Origin: Pezicula radicicola
Taxonomy: Eukaryota; Ascomycota; Leotiomycetes; Helotiales; Dermateaceae
Direction of reading: 5' to 3'
Assembly (NCBI GenBank): GCA_003008705.1
Contig: PDUO01000009.1
Span: 310,001-374,000, forward strand
Length of the DNA stretch: 64,000 bases
The notes under the pieces were generated by a model, which did no database searches, was not told the origin of the DNA, and saw nothing but the letters and a program-made list of their open reading frames with translations. The translations under genes were made by a program, and so were the position numbers. Positions within the stretch are counted from its first letter, which is position 1. Each line of letters starts with the position of its first letter. Below, piece after piece: positions 24,811 through 37,214 of this stretch.

Positions 24811-24960
24811 CTTCATCGCGAAGTGTTAAACACTTCTCAACTTCGATAGTTTAACGATTATTTAGACCTCAAAGAGTTGGAGGGTGGTGTTGAGCTCCTA
24901 CAGGAGGTGGTGTAGCCGAAGTTCAGAATTTCATGAGGCAAAGAGGCTTGCTATTTTATA
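24811..24960 (+). repeat. Decayed copy of the tRNA-Asp-headed repeat family
   Basis: The stretch GAAGTGTTAAACACTTCTCA followed by CTTCGATAGTTTAACGATTA aligns with the better copies at 39.8 and 59.35 kb (AACACTTCTC then CTTTGATGGTCTAAC). The differences are mostly G-to-A and C-to-T, consistent with RIP. A downstream GGGTGGTGT block is also shared with the 39.8-kb copy. Boundaries are approximate. Confidence 0.45.
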
Positions 24961-25035
24961 GATAAGGACCTTTCAGGCTCTGGTTTGCCTAAAAAATACT
25001 TTAAAATATTTAGCTAAGTTACAATACGAATTGGT

Positions 25036-25160
25036 TTATAAGAGATCATTTTGATTAGGACAAGTGAATTACTCGAGTCAAGCAACCCAAATCAAGTAAG
25101 TTACATGAATCAAGTGAATGGGTGACCTAATAATTCACTTAAATTAAGCGACAAGTCTAG
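25036..25160. repeat. Second copy of the 24-kb MITE-like family (one end visible)
   Basis: TTATAAGAGATCATTTT at about 25037-25053 matches the ends of the 23971-24112 element. It is followed by several AAATCAAGTNA / CACTTAAATTAAG motifs in both orientations, as inside that element. The opposite end could not be placed. Confidence 0.4.
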
Positions 25161-25228
25161 CATAACAAGAAGCCTAGGGCTTTTCTAGGACACCCTCTAT
25201 TCGAAAGCAGAAAACTATTTATTAAAAA

Positions 25229-25261
25229 GTCTATAGTATACAGTTACTGTATACTATAGAC
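25229..25261. repeat. Perfect 33-bp palindrome
   Basis: The 16-base arm GTCTATAGTATACAGT (25229-25244) is followed by one T and then by the exact reverse complement (25246-25261). It lies in AT-rich DNA about 100 bp beyond the MITE-like fragment. It may be a foldback end or a binding site; nothing in the surroundings decides this. Confidence 0.8.
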
Positions 25262-26163
25262 GATAACTAGATATTTACATTCTAGTGTTGTCTAAGTAGG
25301 CTCATAAGTATCTTTGCTATTGATCCATAAAAAGACTCGAGTATGGATTGAGCCAATTAAGTACCTACCATAGGGACCTGTGGTCCGATCTATCAAAAAC
25401 CTTACGAACGAGAGCATACAGTAGTAAAGAAATATTTCCTTAGCGCACAACAGCTCTAAGTCATATTCTAGGTTCTCGTATGTCCTGGGCTTAAAAGGAA
25501 TTGTGTTTTAAGGTGTTCTAGCCTCGCGTACCTTTAGAGGCTTAAGATGCTCACTTCTTCAAAGGTTAAGAGCCATTGTGTTGTTGTTTGGTTTGTTGTT
25601 TGGTTTGTTGTTTAGAGAGTGGTGTTTTTCGAAGACGCGTCAGTTACTTTCCGGCCGTCACAAGTTGTGCCACATGGTGTTTTTAAAATGGTGTGATACT
25701 AGCTGCAACTATGTGGCACATACAGTATCTAAGAGCCAAGGCTGGCTTGCATCCATAAATAACATCCATCTGCATCGAATAATCGTCAGCCGACCCCAAT
25801 CCGACTCGGATATACAGTAAGCGAGGCCGACGATTACAAGAAGGGCAGTGATATACAGAGCCTTCGTTGGGTGCAAAATATCCTTTTGGTATAGCGGCTG
25901 TCTAAATTCACGGCAGGAACCGCTGTTAGGTCACGGTTAGCGTCCATAAAATTCCTTTTCCCCTGTCATGGACCCCAATGTCCAAGTTCAGCCCCCAAAT
26001 GCCCCACTTCCGCTTACTATCTGACATGCATGTATCAGTGATTTGAATGCCAGCCTCTTCTCAAACAATTCGTAGGTACTGTATTTATCTCGCAGTTAAC
26101 TCCTTTTTGCCCTCAACAAGCAAAGACAAAAACTCTTCTTCTTGCGTCAGTCGAATTGAAGCA

Positions 26164-27237
26164 ATGGTGAGGCGGTTCGGACATTTGTATGCGTGCGGCG
26201 TTGGAGACCGGGGAGGCTTGGTAGCGAACACTTCGTCTCAAGTCTGCAATGCGACACTCCACGACTACTTCCAATCGCCGAGTCAAGCGGTAAGTTCTGT
26301 CGAATCTGATCTTGAGAAAAAGATAAAAGGCTAATGCTTCCGTCAGACATGCAACAACCAAGCTAACTGCATGCTCACCTTTCTCAACAATGACAATCCC
26401 CATTTCGTCATTCAACTCGCAAACGCGAATGTTATTCTCGGTCTCACACCAGGACTTCTCGCAAGCCTAGGCCCAACAATAGGAGAGACGTCGCTGTTAT
26501 CATCCAAAGTGCCTATTCTCTCTTTCTTGGTATCCTTGGGTGCACCATCAATTTACCCGTCAAGGCCCTTTGAGTATAGCGATCCGACCGAGTTGTTGAA
26601 GAAAGGAGGTGTGCTTCCTGAAAGATTCACTAAAGGAGCCCTTGGCTTAACGATCATAACGTTGGAGTATATACTTGCCGCGGCATCTGTTGCAAATGTC
26701 TACCAGAATTCATACCAATTGAGTATACAAACGGTCTTCGCACCAGTATGCAATTACCCGTGGTGGGTATTATGGTGGACAGTAGCGCCGATCGCTATTC
26801 ATCTTATGGCAGTAGGAGCATACAACACTAAGCTCATCCGTGTTGCAGAGTGGAAACGGAAATATGGCGATCCAGGGCGGACTTCTCTTGTAGGAGGTCA
26901 TCATGCAACAATCAATCACCCGAAGCAATCATGGTGGCAAGCTGTCGGGGATCGCGCTTCATCACCGCTGGAGATTTTAGATGTTCCCTGGTGGCTGAAG
27001 GGTGTAAATAGCTTTGCAACCTTCTTGGCCTTCGCACACATGATCTTTGGCGTGCTCATCTTTTCGAGCTTGGAATTCATATGTGTTGGTGACGCAGTGG
27101 GTGTTGTTGGTAGATATGTGGCTTCTGCAGCAGTTTGCAGACTCATCCTGATGATTGAATGTGCAAGAATGAGGGCGACTTGGAGGAAGTCAAAAGGACG
27201 CTCCGATAACGAGTTGGAACTGAATCAAAATTCCTGA
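26164..27237 (+). CDS. Polytopic integral membrane protein, fungal-specific, unknown function
   Basis: Two exons (26164..26289, 26347..27237) give 338 aa. Intron 26290-26346 has a GTAAGT donor and CGTCAG acceptor in phase 0. The N-terminus holds four Cys residues with spacing like a luminal disulphide segment (VCNATLHDYF then TCNNQANCMLTF). After this come the conserved-looking FVIQLANANVILGLTPGL stretch and about four hydrophobic membrane helices, with a basic cytoplasmic loop (WKRKYGDPGR). I recognise the pattern as a widespread uncharacterised fungal membrane-protein family and know no function. An in-frame upstream ATG at 26047 would add 39 residues without a typical signal peptide; the chosen start has a better context. 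Confidence 0.65.
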
Positions 27238-27687
27238 TCATGGCGTGAAGGGAAATTTGTAGGAGAAGGGCAAACGTCTAATGGGTACTAATATGAGAAT
27301 CGAAAACTCGGTTGCGATATGTATACACGCATAAAGAAAGACAACTCCAAGCCATTCATTTGAGTGACTTTGAGCGCTCTCATATATACGACCGCGTCTT
27401 TGAAAGGCTTTGTGTAACGTTACAGGAATGAGATCAACGTTCATTTAGTCTTGGGTTTGGCGTATTTACTTTGCCTCGATCGAGCAGGTAAAGGATTCTC
27501 TTAGCTCAATACTACTATATTCGCTTAATATTTCCCTGCTCGAATTGCTGTTTCCCCAGGTCCCCAGACTCCGGCTGTACGGCCTTGCCCGCAAGTTTTT
27601 ACTGCGCCACAATGCTGGGGCCTATTATGATTCTGATATCTCGACAGTATTCAAAATATAAAGTTGGCAAAATCGTCGCTCTCGCTG

Positions 27688-29535
27688 ATGTCCGAATTAT
27701 CTTTCAAGCGCTCCGCAGCCACCAACTTCAAGATGCTGTTCAATTTCCTTGTACTTCAGACACTCGGTGGAATTATCGTGTCGACGCTTCTCTATGTTTA
27801 CTTCAAGCGACAGAAAGAGACCCAACAAAGAATCGATGCTCTTGGAGGGAGCACGATTGCAATCCCGGGCTGGCTGCCATTCGGTATATGATATTTCACT
27901 TACTCAACTCTAGAAACCATACTTTTGAAAACTAGAACTAAGCTTATGACCAGGTATTGATCTGATTTTCAGGGATGTTCGAGCAGCTATGAAGAATAAA
28001 AGCATGGAGCTCTGGCAAAGTGTCTTTCTAGAATGCAATGGGAGCCGTACCGTTGAGGCTGTGGTCTTAGGACAACGGATTGTGTTTACGAGTGATCCTC
28101 AGAATATCCAGGCAATACTCTCGACACAATTTCAAGACTTTGGTACGTGCAATGCTCCAATCAAAGAATGACACCAACACTTCCTAAGGCAAAGGAAAAC
28201 CTTTTCATGACGATTGGTACGAGTTTCTCGGAGACTCCATCTTCACAACCGACCTTCAGCCATGGCATGATGCGAGACAATTACTAAGGCCTCAATTTCT
28301 GAGGCGGCGAGTAAGCGATCTCCATGTCTTCGAAAAGCATGTCGAGCAGCTCTTGCTGCAGTTTCCAAAGGATGGTTCTACGTTTGACCTGAGCCAGCTT
28401 TTCCTACGGTACACCATGGATGTCTCCACTGACTTCCTGTTTGGAACCAGTACGGGGAGCCTAGAGAAGGAAGGAGGAGAATTTACAGAAGCTTTCGCGG
28501 AAGTGCAAAGGATGCAGAATATCTTTGTCCGAGCCGGGTAGGATATCTGTCTTTAAAATGCTTGTGAAAATACTAATCGATTGCACCGAAACAGACCGGC
28601 AAATAGGGTGATATCCCGCTCGAGTTTCCGAAAAGGGCTTAAAATAATCGAAGATTTTATAGCGCCATACATCAACGAAGCTTTGTCTTTATCTGCTCAA
28701 GATAGTTCTGATGAGATGGAATCCGAGACTAGTCTAACCTTTCTCCATGGCCTAGCAACTCACACCAGAGACAGAAAGGTCATTCGTGATCAGTTGGTGG
28801 CCATGCTTCTTGCAGGACGAGTAGGGAGAATTTCCTTGACTTTCAGGCTCACAACAGCTGATACACTAAAACATACGTAGGATACCACTGCTAGCACACT
28901 TAGCTGGCTATTCTATGAACTCTCGCAAAATCCTAGAATCTTCAATAAGCTTCGCCAAGAGGTCGTCGCATCCCTTGGACATGATCGCGTTCCACTTATG
29001 GAAGACCTGAAAGGCATGACATATCTGCAGGTAAGATATAAAGGCGGAGAAATACAACAGCTACAAACCCATTTACTGTTTATAGAACGTGATCAACGAA
29101 GTTCTTCGACTATATCCCGCTGTTCCCTTCAATGTCCGCATGGCTCTAAGCGACACAAGCCTACCAACAGGCGGAGGGCCACACCAGACAGCTCCGATAG
29201 GCATACTGAAGGATACAGCAATAGCGTATAGCACACTAGTGGTGCAGCGTCGAGAAGACTTATATCCATTAAATGCGCCCAACAGTTCCTCTTTCGAGCC
29301 CGATCGATGGGAAAATTGGCGCCCAGATACCTGGCAATATATCCCTTTCAATGCAGGTCCTCGGATCTGTATTGGACAGGATTTCGCGATGACTGAAATC
29401 AAATATACTGTGGTTAGATTATTGCAGAAGATCTCTAAACTAGAAGCAAGGATGCTGCCGAGTGAGCAGTTCATGAAGACAAGTATTGTGATGCAACCAG
29501 GAGCTGGTGTTAAGGTTGCTGTTTGTAGGGGTTGA
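27688..29535 (+). CDS. Cytochrome P450 (CYP52/alkane-hydroxylase-like group)
   Basis: Six exons (27688..27883, 27954..28142, 28189..28537, 28595..28820, 28881..29030, 29086..29535) give 519 aa. All introns have GT-AG ends and consistent phases. An N-terminal membrane anchor (about residues 16-40) precedes a proline hinge. The I-helix oxygen-binding motif AGR|DTTAS is rebuilt exactly by splicing exons 4 and 5. The K-helix EVLR, the FEPDRW (PERF-like) motif and the haem loop [11 protein letters not shown] with the Cys ligand are all present, so the enzyme should be active. Arrangement and motif spelling resemble the CYP52/CYP539/CYP63 group that hydroxylates fatty acids and alkanes in the ER. 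The substrate cannot be deduced. Confidence 0.88.
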
Positions 29536-29736
29536 GGATTCATGGGGGTTCTCGGTATACTACGACACATCCATAAAATCGAATTTTGTATAAATACCTT
29601 ATTTTAGGGTGATATTGACTGCCGGAGATGCTGAGATTACCCCCGATTCCTAAGACTTGTTTTTACGACTCATTCTTAATCCCCAGGGGTGCAGTGGAAT
29701 ACGCCCAACTAAGTTCTGTTAGTTGATATCGGCTCT

Positions 29737-30774
29737 ATGCTCGATGAGTATGTTGTAAGCTACTGGCAGCTCAATAGCCAAATACAAATAGGATCATTTG
29801 TAGCTGTTGGAGAAATGCGGAAATATGGCCATCTTCCCAGTCTGGGCTTCGAAGCCTATCGTAGAAAAACGCCATCGAATCATTACAGTGGTCAAATAGA
29901 CGCATTTGGTGAAAGTGGCGACTTAGAGTTACGAGAGGACAATTTCCTAGACATTGAAGAAGTTGTCTCAAAGTACGCTGAATTAGTCACTATTGATGAG
30001 GAGAGTAATACCATCCGATTGGTGCACTATACAACACAAGAATACTTCGAGCGAACACAGAAACCTTGGTTCCCAGACGCAGAAAGTGATATTACGGTAA
30101 GCTGTGTAGCTTACCTCTCATTGGACATCTTTAAGGGCGTGGTATTGCATGATCATTACGACTTCGAGAAGCAATTGCGGTTACATCAATTCCTCGCGTA
30201 CACGGCACAGAACTAGGGTCACCATGCTCTCAAGGGTTCGAGTCCAAGCCCAGAATTAAGCCAGGTAATTAAAGAACTTTTTCAGATCGAAGTTAAGGTT
30301 ACAGTAGCAGGCCAAGGGTTGTTATTTGGCGAGTGGTCCTTTCATAGAAGATACCGTCATAACTATGATGGTAAAGACTCGAGGGCAGCGAGATTACAGT
30401 TAGCGGCGTACTTCGGGCTTGAGACCTTGGCTGAGCAGTTTCTATTTGGGGCTAAGGCCGAGGACCATAATGGTCGGACGGCACTATCTTTGCCTGCTAG
30501 GAACGGGAACACGGCCGTTGTCAAGCTGCTACTCGCCAAAAGCAAGGTCAAAGTCGAGGCCGAGAATAAGGGTGCCTGGGGTCGGACGTCGCTCTTTATA
30601 GCTGCTGAGCAAGGGCACGCAGATATCGTCCAACTACTGTTTAAGAAAGGGGCCGATACCAACGAAAAGGATATATTTGGTATGGCACCTCTACGCTTAG
30701 CCACCAACCGCAAGCACGCCGCCGTTGTCCAGCTACTAGACGACATAGCAGCAAAGTCGAGGCCGACTTGTTAG
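29737..30774 (+). pseudogene. 3' relic of a NACHT-ankyrin (NLR) gene
   Basis: Two open stretches in the same frame (29737-30216 and to 30774) are separated by a TAG at 30214-30216 where relatives have a Trp (N-W-GHHA; here N-stop-GHHA), a G-to-A change. The first part has the post-NACHT winged-helix segment (LVTIDEES, RLVHYTTQEYFERTQ). The second has about three ankyrin repeats. No NACHT domain or start lies upstream, where the P450 gene ends 200 bp away, so the gene is 5'-truncated as well as interrupted. Confidence 0.75.
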
Positions 30775-31792
30775 GTTATAGTCAGATGTCGCTTTTATTC
30801 ACGTATAATATTTTATAATAACCCTAATTAAGAGGGGGCTAGGGGAGCTATCATGTTTACATATTAAGGCATGCTTGAGATGTTAAAATAGTACCACTGT
30901 GATTTCCAAATGTGCTAGATCAATTAACCTAGAATTTTCTAGAGGGTTCATAGGAAATTGGAATTTTAGCTAGTTTAAAACCAATAATTTAATAGACGTC
31001 TGCTAGGGATTATAGAACTTCTCTACTATAGAAGTTTGGAAAAGATCCATTTCCAGAACGCTTACGCTAAAACTAAGTAGATTTGACTAGCGAGATTAGG
31101 GACCTCTTGATTAATAGGATAAAAGAAGATTTTCAAGTGCTTGTGAAAGGGAGGCTGGTTTTGTAAGCTAACTATATACAATACCTGGTAGACATTGAGA
31201 TACTGCTATAATAGCAAGAAGGAAATGACTCTGTCTCTGGACTGCTGGAGTTGCTCTTTAGGAATCGAACACTTTTTATTAACATTTTCCAGATCGTCCT
31301 CCAAAGCACGCTGAAAACTTGCTTTGGCCGTTAGTGTTTCCTGTGAGTTTTTGATCGCTCGTCTAAGCTCTTTAGCCTCTCTAGCGAGTTAGTTCACATT
31401 GTAATAATGTTATCTCTCGCTCGGTTAGTAGCTAGAATTCGACATATTAAAGGTACAATAGAAGACCCAGTCTCCCAATCACTTGTATCAATCATTTGGG
31501 AAAGACAATTCGTCCGATCCCACTCTTGTCACTTACAAATTAGAGAAAGTCATTACTCATCAGAAGAAATAGTCTCCCGAATCCCGATCGCTTGTATCAA
31601 TTACTAAGTTCGGCAAGACAATCTGTCCGGTTCTGCTCCAGTCACCTACGAATCAGAGACGACCTATGTCAATAAAACTGGGTACACTTAGAGACATAAA
31701 ATATGCTTGTGGCACTAGTATTCAATCATCTCATCTCGATTTCAAAGTTCATTATTATCTAATAGAAAGACTTTAGAAACGCATAAATTACA
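30775..31792. other. AT-rich intergenic region, nothing recognised
   Basis: TpA-rich sequence with no long ORF and no protein motif on either strand. Two near-direct repeats of about 35 bases containing TCCCAATCACTTGTATCAAT-like and TCCCGATCGCTTGTATCAAT-like words lie near 31470 and 31580. The last part is the upstream region of the NmrA-like gene. Confidence 0.45.
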
Positions 31793-32890
31793 ATGACGAA
31801 GACGATTGTCATTGTTGGCATTACTGGTAATCAGGTTCGTAGCCCCGTTTCTAACCAGGTCCACGTGGAGATGTACTAAATGAATAAAGGGGTCGTCTGT
31901 TGCCCACACGTTCCTACGCTTTCCAGAATGGCGAGTTCGAGGAATTACACGGAACCCGTCAAGTGAGGCCGCACAAGCCTTGACGGCAAATGGAGTTGAA
32001 ATTGTCAAAGCCAACCTCGATGATAAAGAGTCGCTCTTTCCAGCCTTCGAAGGCGCCGCCGTGATTTTCTCTAATACAGATTTTTTTATCCACTTGCAAA
32101 ACGCGTTGACAGACTCGCCACCAGGGCGCACGCCTACCGAATACGCCTTCGATCGTGAAGTTGCTCAGGGTATCAACATCGCAGAAGCCGCTGCTTCACC
32201 AGCGGTTCTGAAGACCTTGGAGCGTTTCGTACTCTCATCATTAAGCGACGCCCGGAAGTGGAGTGGCGGCAAGTACACGACCGTATATCATTTTGATTCC
32301 AAAGCAGAGATGATCCGTGTCATTCAAACTCAATTCCCAAAACTAGCAGTGCGGATGAGTATGGTGCAGATTGGACACTATATCACAAACTGGAAAGCCT
32401 TCCCATCCATGGCCCCACAGAAACAGCCCGATGGAAGCTTTTTGCTATTCAGACCTGTAGCTCCTGAATCCCAAATTCCATTTGTGGTTGCGCATCAGGA
32501 TACAGGATCATTTGTCAAGGCGCTGGTTGATATGCCGCCCGGAAAACACCTTCACGGCGTGTCACAAACCATGACCTTCCCGGAATGGATGACACTCTGG
32601 GGAGATATTCTTGGGGTAAAAGCTGGGTTCAAGCAGGTATCAAGTGAAGATTTCTTTAAAAACGCCCCAGAACCGTTGAAGAAAGAACTCCAGGACGGCT
32701 GGGATTATGCTGAAGAGTTTGGGTATACCGGCGGAGATCCGGAAGTGTTAACACTTGAACAGGTAAGTTCCGTAACATGCATTTACATGACCCTTTTACT
32801 AAGACTCTGTAGCTCAACATCAAGATTCCGTTGACATCTATGGGAGAGTACATTAAGAGTGAAGACTGGTCGTCAGTTCTGAATTCTTAA
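31793..32890 (+). CDS. NmrA-like NAD(P)-binding protein
   Basis: Three exons (31793..31834, 31890..32762, 32813..32890) give 330 aa. The glycine-rich dinucleotide site GITGNQGSSVA is assembled across the first intron. The fold continues with a GITRNPSS strand and a KANLDD acidic turn, typical of atypical short-chain dehydrogenases of the NmrA/isoflavone-reductase type. Known members are redox-sensing transcription co-regulators (NmrA) or reductases in secondary metabolism. The Tyr/Lys catalytic pair of classical SDRs is not obvious, which favours a sensor or atypical enzyme. It is a single well-preserved gene between two AT-rich stretches. Confidence 0.85.
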
Positions 32891-34093
32891 ACTTGGGATG
32901 TAGAGCTAGACAATATGAAAAAAGCATGTAGCTCTTAGAAAAGCTTTTATATACTCTCCTCTATCTGCTGGTCTACCCTTCGTCTTTAGCAGCCTATCCT
33001 AATCGCTAGCGGGTGACCTATAAGAGTAAAGGAAACTCGCCGGGACTGCGCACTAGTTTAATATTCCCCTTAATCGCTAAAATAGAGTAAACTGTTCAGG
33101 CTTGCTTAATATTTTATTAAAAATCGTGAAGCTTTATCGAGAGCCGGAAAAGGTCCCTTCCTCCCACCAAAGGTCTGAAATCTGCCCCCTACCTTGTTTT
33201 GATTTCTAAAATATCTTTATTTCGAACTGCCTACACCCGGGACTGACTGCCTACAAATAAACACCTTAATTAAGCCATCGCTAACAGGACATCGTGTAAG
33301 TAAAAAAGTTATTTATTGCTAGGAAAAACTATTACAGATATATTTTTCGTCTAAAATACATTTTATCGAATGCCTCTCTAAGTTAGAACTACTTAAACTG
33401 AATTCCAAACCAAACTATATCGTCATTATAGGCTTCTACTTAGGTTTGTAACGTGCTATCTCATAGTATTATCTATTTGTAAAGTGAGGGGTATGTCAGG
33501 GTTCTGATCTAGTCTGCTACATTAATAGAGAGAGGGTGTATCCCGAAGAGATATCACAGTGCAAGAAGTCTTCTTCGATGATACAAACTAATTTCTGCCT
33601 TCTCTAATTACAACAAGCCTTCTCTTTTATACAGCTAGGAGCGAAGTCGGTGCCTTGTCTGCCTAAACTCTTTTAAATAGTTTAACGTATAAACTTTTTA
33701 TATGACCATTTTGCCGTTACCACCAGACCAGCACTTGGTGTGTTCGTCTATATACGAGTACCGAGACATCATTACCGCGGCTAATGTTGTCAATTATTCT
33801 GCATACCTTCTGTAAGTAAACAGTATCCTCGATTCCTTGGAGTGCTCGACTCAGTATCTACAAGAAAACATCAAATTATCTAATGAAATTTGCATGTCTG
33901 CTGCCTATTCAAGGGCAGGATTCTGTGGCGCTCAGGCAATGATATTTGCTCTGCCGTTTGCTCAGTCCGCTCTCCCAGAGCAGTATGCGGATGGAATCCG
34001 CCATCAAATTGAAATATTCGAGAATATCCAAAATTCTTTTAAGCTTAGATCTGCAATTTTGGATGAACCTGTTATCTAACGACATGGTGCCGA
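32891..34093. other. AT-rich intergenic region
   Basis: No gene supported. The sequence is AT-rich and TpA-rich, with short ORFs only, and separates the NmrA-like gene from the end of the aldo-keto reductase gene. No inverted repeats or recognised transposon motifs were seen. Confidence 0.45.
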
Positions 34094-35334
34094 TTAAAAC
34101 CCTACAACGCTTTTGGGTACGTAAGCAGCCTCCAATTTGGCAATCTCTTCCTCACTCAGAACCAGCTTCACCGCTTTGACAACTTCGTCAATACGTTCTT
34201 TGCTATTCAGCCCAACAATTGGATTGACTCCCTTGCTAAGGCACCAAGCCGTTGAAATGGTCGCCATGGGGAGACCTCGCTCTTTGGCAATCTCTTCAAC
34301 CACCGTAACGATCGCCTGGTTAACTTGATCATCTTTCTGGAATAGAACAGATAAAGCAAAGTCTGTATTGGCACGAAGTGAAGGACGGTCATTGGAGTTC
34401 CACGGACGTGCGAGCAATCCGCGAGCATTGGGAGACCACTATATTTTCAATCAGAGCGATATACATGCTCTTTGGAAGCTATAGGCTTACCGGAATCAGC
34501 CCAACCCCAGTTTTCTTGCAGTAAGGTATCATTTCACGCTCCTCTTCTCGATACAGAAGGTTGTAGTAGTTTTGCATACTAACGAATTTGTGCCAGCCGT
34601 GTTTCTCTGCTATCGTTTGAAGCATCTGGAATTCCCACGCAGGCATCTGTAACCTCTCGTTAGCTGTTGTTAATCACCGACTGTAAGAGAAATGCTCACC
34701 GAGCTTGCTCCAATGTATCGCACCCATCCGTTCTCAATCACATCATTCAGTGCTCTCATAACCTCCTCGTAGGGCACATCAGGGTCCATACGGTGGATCT
34801 GCAGTACGTCAATGTACGTCCCAAGGCGCTTAACACTGTGTTGAACAGCATCAAAGATGTGCTTTCTCGATAAACCAACACGATTGACCATCCTCCCATT
34901 ATTGACATAAGACGCAAATAGTGGCAAAGGAGGTTCGCCGGACACGCTGGTCCCCCATCGACATTTAGTCAAAATCGCGACATTTTCCCGAGGGATCTTA
35001 TAGACTTCGAGTGCTTTTGCAATGATCTCCTCCGAACGACCATCGGAATAAACATCTGCCTGGATAAGGTCAGTCTAGTGACACTTTCGGTAAGCTCTTT
35101 GAGATTTACCGTATCCCATGTATTAATTCCAACGTTGTAGGCGTACTCCAATAACGGGAGTGCCTCTTCTTCTTCGAGAACCCACTTGGCCCAGTCTTTA
35201 CTGCCGTATGACATGGCGCCCAAAATAATCTTGGAGACCTTTAGGCCGGCTTCTCCGAGGCGGGTGTACTCCATCTCAGTCGATGGCGGCGCGATAGCCA
35301 AATCGGTATAAATATGTTGGGAATTTTGTGACAT
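34094..35334 (-). CDS. Aldo-keto reductase
   Basis: Four exons, complement(34094..34438, 34491..34646, 34700..35059, 35110..35334), give 361 aa, all junctions in phase 0. The catalytic tetrad is visible: Asp in NTWDTADVYSDG (rebuilt by splicing), Tyr in the same motif, Lys in AILTK and His in LQIHR. The NADPH-binding end has the usual [12 protein letters not shown] and SPNARGLLA segments. It belongs to the AKR subfamily of Yak-type/aryl-alcohol-dehydrogenase-like oxidoreductases, cytosolic NADPH-dependent reductases of aldehydes and ketones. The substrate is unknown. Four introns' worth of consistent phases and intact residues argue that it is functional. Confidence 0.9.
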
Positions 35335-36660
35335 GTTGGTTGTCGAAGTTTAGAACAGGTTTTTGTTGCTTTTATGAACTGAAGAATACTAGAATCAGAT
35401 TTGTTGTTCCGAGCCATCTCAAAAGAAGCTGCACGACTTTATATACTTGCTTCACAGTGTGGCTGTCCAGCAGAAAGAAAATATGGGAACGGATTTAAGA
35501 AACGAATAAAGCCGCTTATCTCCTAGTTAATCTTTTTTTTCATATTGTAGCAGATGACTGTAGCAATTGTCTATGCGGTTTCTATCCATGCAACATGTTA
35601 AGTTGATTATCTGCATCAGCGCAGTGCCAGTTATCTAAATACATTGATATTGGATGGCTGGTTCCAGCCATCGCATGCCAGCCATTACATAATCTGACAC
35701 TCCCCCTCGATGGCGGCATCGATAATTTTCCTTCTAAAATTTTCCTTCGATTTTTTCTTGCTTTTTCTAACTAATTAATTAATTAAGTACTTGAGTAAGG
35801 CCTTAGAATTAGCTCAGATAGTCTATAAAAAAATAAGCGAGCTAATGTTATGAACAAGAAGCGACAACGACTAGCGACGAAGCAACCTCGGAGTACGTGG
35901 GCGCAAGTAAAATTGGAATGACGCCGCAGAGGAAAGCACGGATACAGACAGCCATAGCATCTAGTTTTACAGGGATTATCGGGCCCATATAGGGCCTGGG
36001 AGACATGTGTAACCCAGGGGCTAAGAGGCCACTTTCCCATGGGAGAACTCTAGCCAGGCTAGCTCAGCTAGGAATTATGGAGCCTAAGCCCGGAGCCCAG
36101 AGCCCAGAGCCCAGAGCCCAGAGCCCAGAGCCCAGAGCCCAGAGCCCAGAGCCCAGAGCCCAGAGCCAGAGCCAGAGCCAGAGCCTCTACACCAGCCCGA
36201 CCCGGTATATCGTACGTACTAGAGGCTCTGCGCCAACTAAAGGCACCCGAGGTGTCAAAGAGAAATGTCTTTGCCAAGGACCCAATGGGTCCTTGGCGGG
36301 TACCCATTCCCCAGATAGGGCAGCGAATGCTCAGGTTCAAAAACGGATATGGATTGGAAGAGAATTTTTATCGGTGAAGACTATACTGGTTATAACAACA
36401 ACTGCTCAGGCCCAAAGACGGAAATGGAAATTGCTTATTACAACATTCCGGTATCGAACTGCTTGTTTCCTGAACAGTTCAATTGAGTGTTTAATCTCTT
36501 AAATATTTATCGGAAGCTCGAGTCGTGCTTGCTTTCGACTGTAGGCTAAGGTGCGACTTCCTTTCTTGTTTAGCTCCTCAGTACCCTAATTTTTGCAGGA
36601 TTTGAATCGATTTTCGGTCGCCTCGCTTCCTGTTCTATTCCACTTCTTCATGGTCAGTAA
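35335..36660. other. Upstream region of the reductase gene, then repeat-rich spacer
   Basis: No gene supported. It contains a perfect 18-bp palindrome (ATGGCTGGTTCCAGCCAT, 35654-35671) followed by another CCAGCCAT word, in a setting that looks like an LTR end (a CTGACACTCCCCCTCGATGG run follows), but no partner copy was found. The simple repeat at 36.09-36.19 kb lies in it. Confidence 0.4.
36092..36186 (+). repeat. Heptanucleotide (AGAGCCC)n passing into hexanucleotide (AGAGCC)n
   Basis: About eleven copies of AGAGCCC are followed by four copies of AGAGCC. Because the unit is 7 bp, all three frames stay open in turn and give a spurious Pro/Glu/Arg/Ala/Gln/Ser-rich ORF on one strand and a Leu/Trp/Gly-rich ORF on the other. 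Simple tandem repeat, not CRISPR. Confidence 0.9.
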
Positions 36661-36668
36661 TCCCCCCC

Positions 36669-36738
36669 NNNNNNNNNNNNNNNNNNNNNNNNNNNNNNNN
36701 NNNNNNNNNNNNNNNNNNNNNNNNNNNNNNNNNNNNNN
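36669..36738. other. Assembly gap (70 N) flanked by poly-C
   Basis: The run of N has seven or more C on each side, so the gap lies inside a homopolymer tract that could not be sequenced through. A single N next to a C run also occurs at 51018. Confidence 0.95.
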
Positions 36739-37214
36739 CCCCCCCCTTTGACCCTTTGGCTAACATAATGGCAGATACCACTTACGATAGTGATGCGACC
36801 TCTATCACCCAATTTCCTCTCCAGCCTTAATCTGAGCCAGTTCAGACGACTGCAGCTTCCAGTCAATCTATGATTGATTTACTCACCGATCTAGTGCAGC
36901 AAGTCGTCGAGGACCTCAAGCAGATGCACGCCTACACAAGATTGGGTAACTACGCAGGTCGAGTTTTTAACGACTTGAAAGACTCAACCGCCAACCACGC
37001 TTTACTCGGACGAGCTGATAAGGAGAGTCTTTTACACACTCTATCATCACAGCTATAGTAGCATTGATATTGCCCATACTACTAGCACCATGCAGTTTTA
37101 TGCTAAAAAGCCCACCTCCCTCTAACCTTTGACATACCTCCTAATCAAACCCTCGACTACAACACCACAATCCCTCAGACACCGACTCCACCTCCTCGCT
37201 GCCTCTGTACCCAT

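Larger units (their letters stand above)
23927..26163. other. AT-rich intergenic region with repeat fragments
   Basis: No gene is supported. It holds the MITE-like element next to the FSH1 gene, a short telomere-like CCCTAA doublet near 24.48 kb, a decayed tRNA-Asp-headed repeat at about 24.8 kb, a second MITE end at 25.04 kb, a 33-bp palindrome at 25.23 kb, and a 12-bp tandem repeat (TTTGTTGTTTGG, about three copies) near 25.58-25.61 kb. The last kilobase is the upstream region of the membrane-protein gene. Confidence 0.5.

Noticed and set aside
35654..35750. Copia-like LTR end around the CCAGCCAT palindrome
   Set aside because: No second LTR, primer-binding site or gag/pol sequence could be found in the window.
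36092..36186. Regular repeat units suggestive of a CRISPR or coding repeat
   Set aside because: Units are 6-7 bp with no spacers; a simple tandem repeat in a eukaryotic genome. The ORFs across it are open only because the unit contains no stop.
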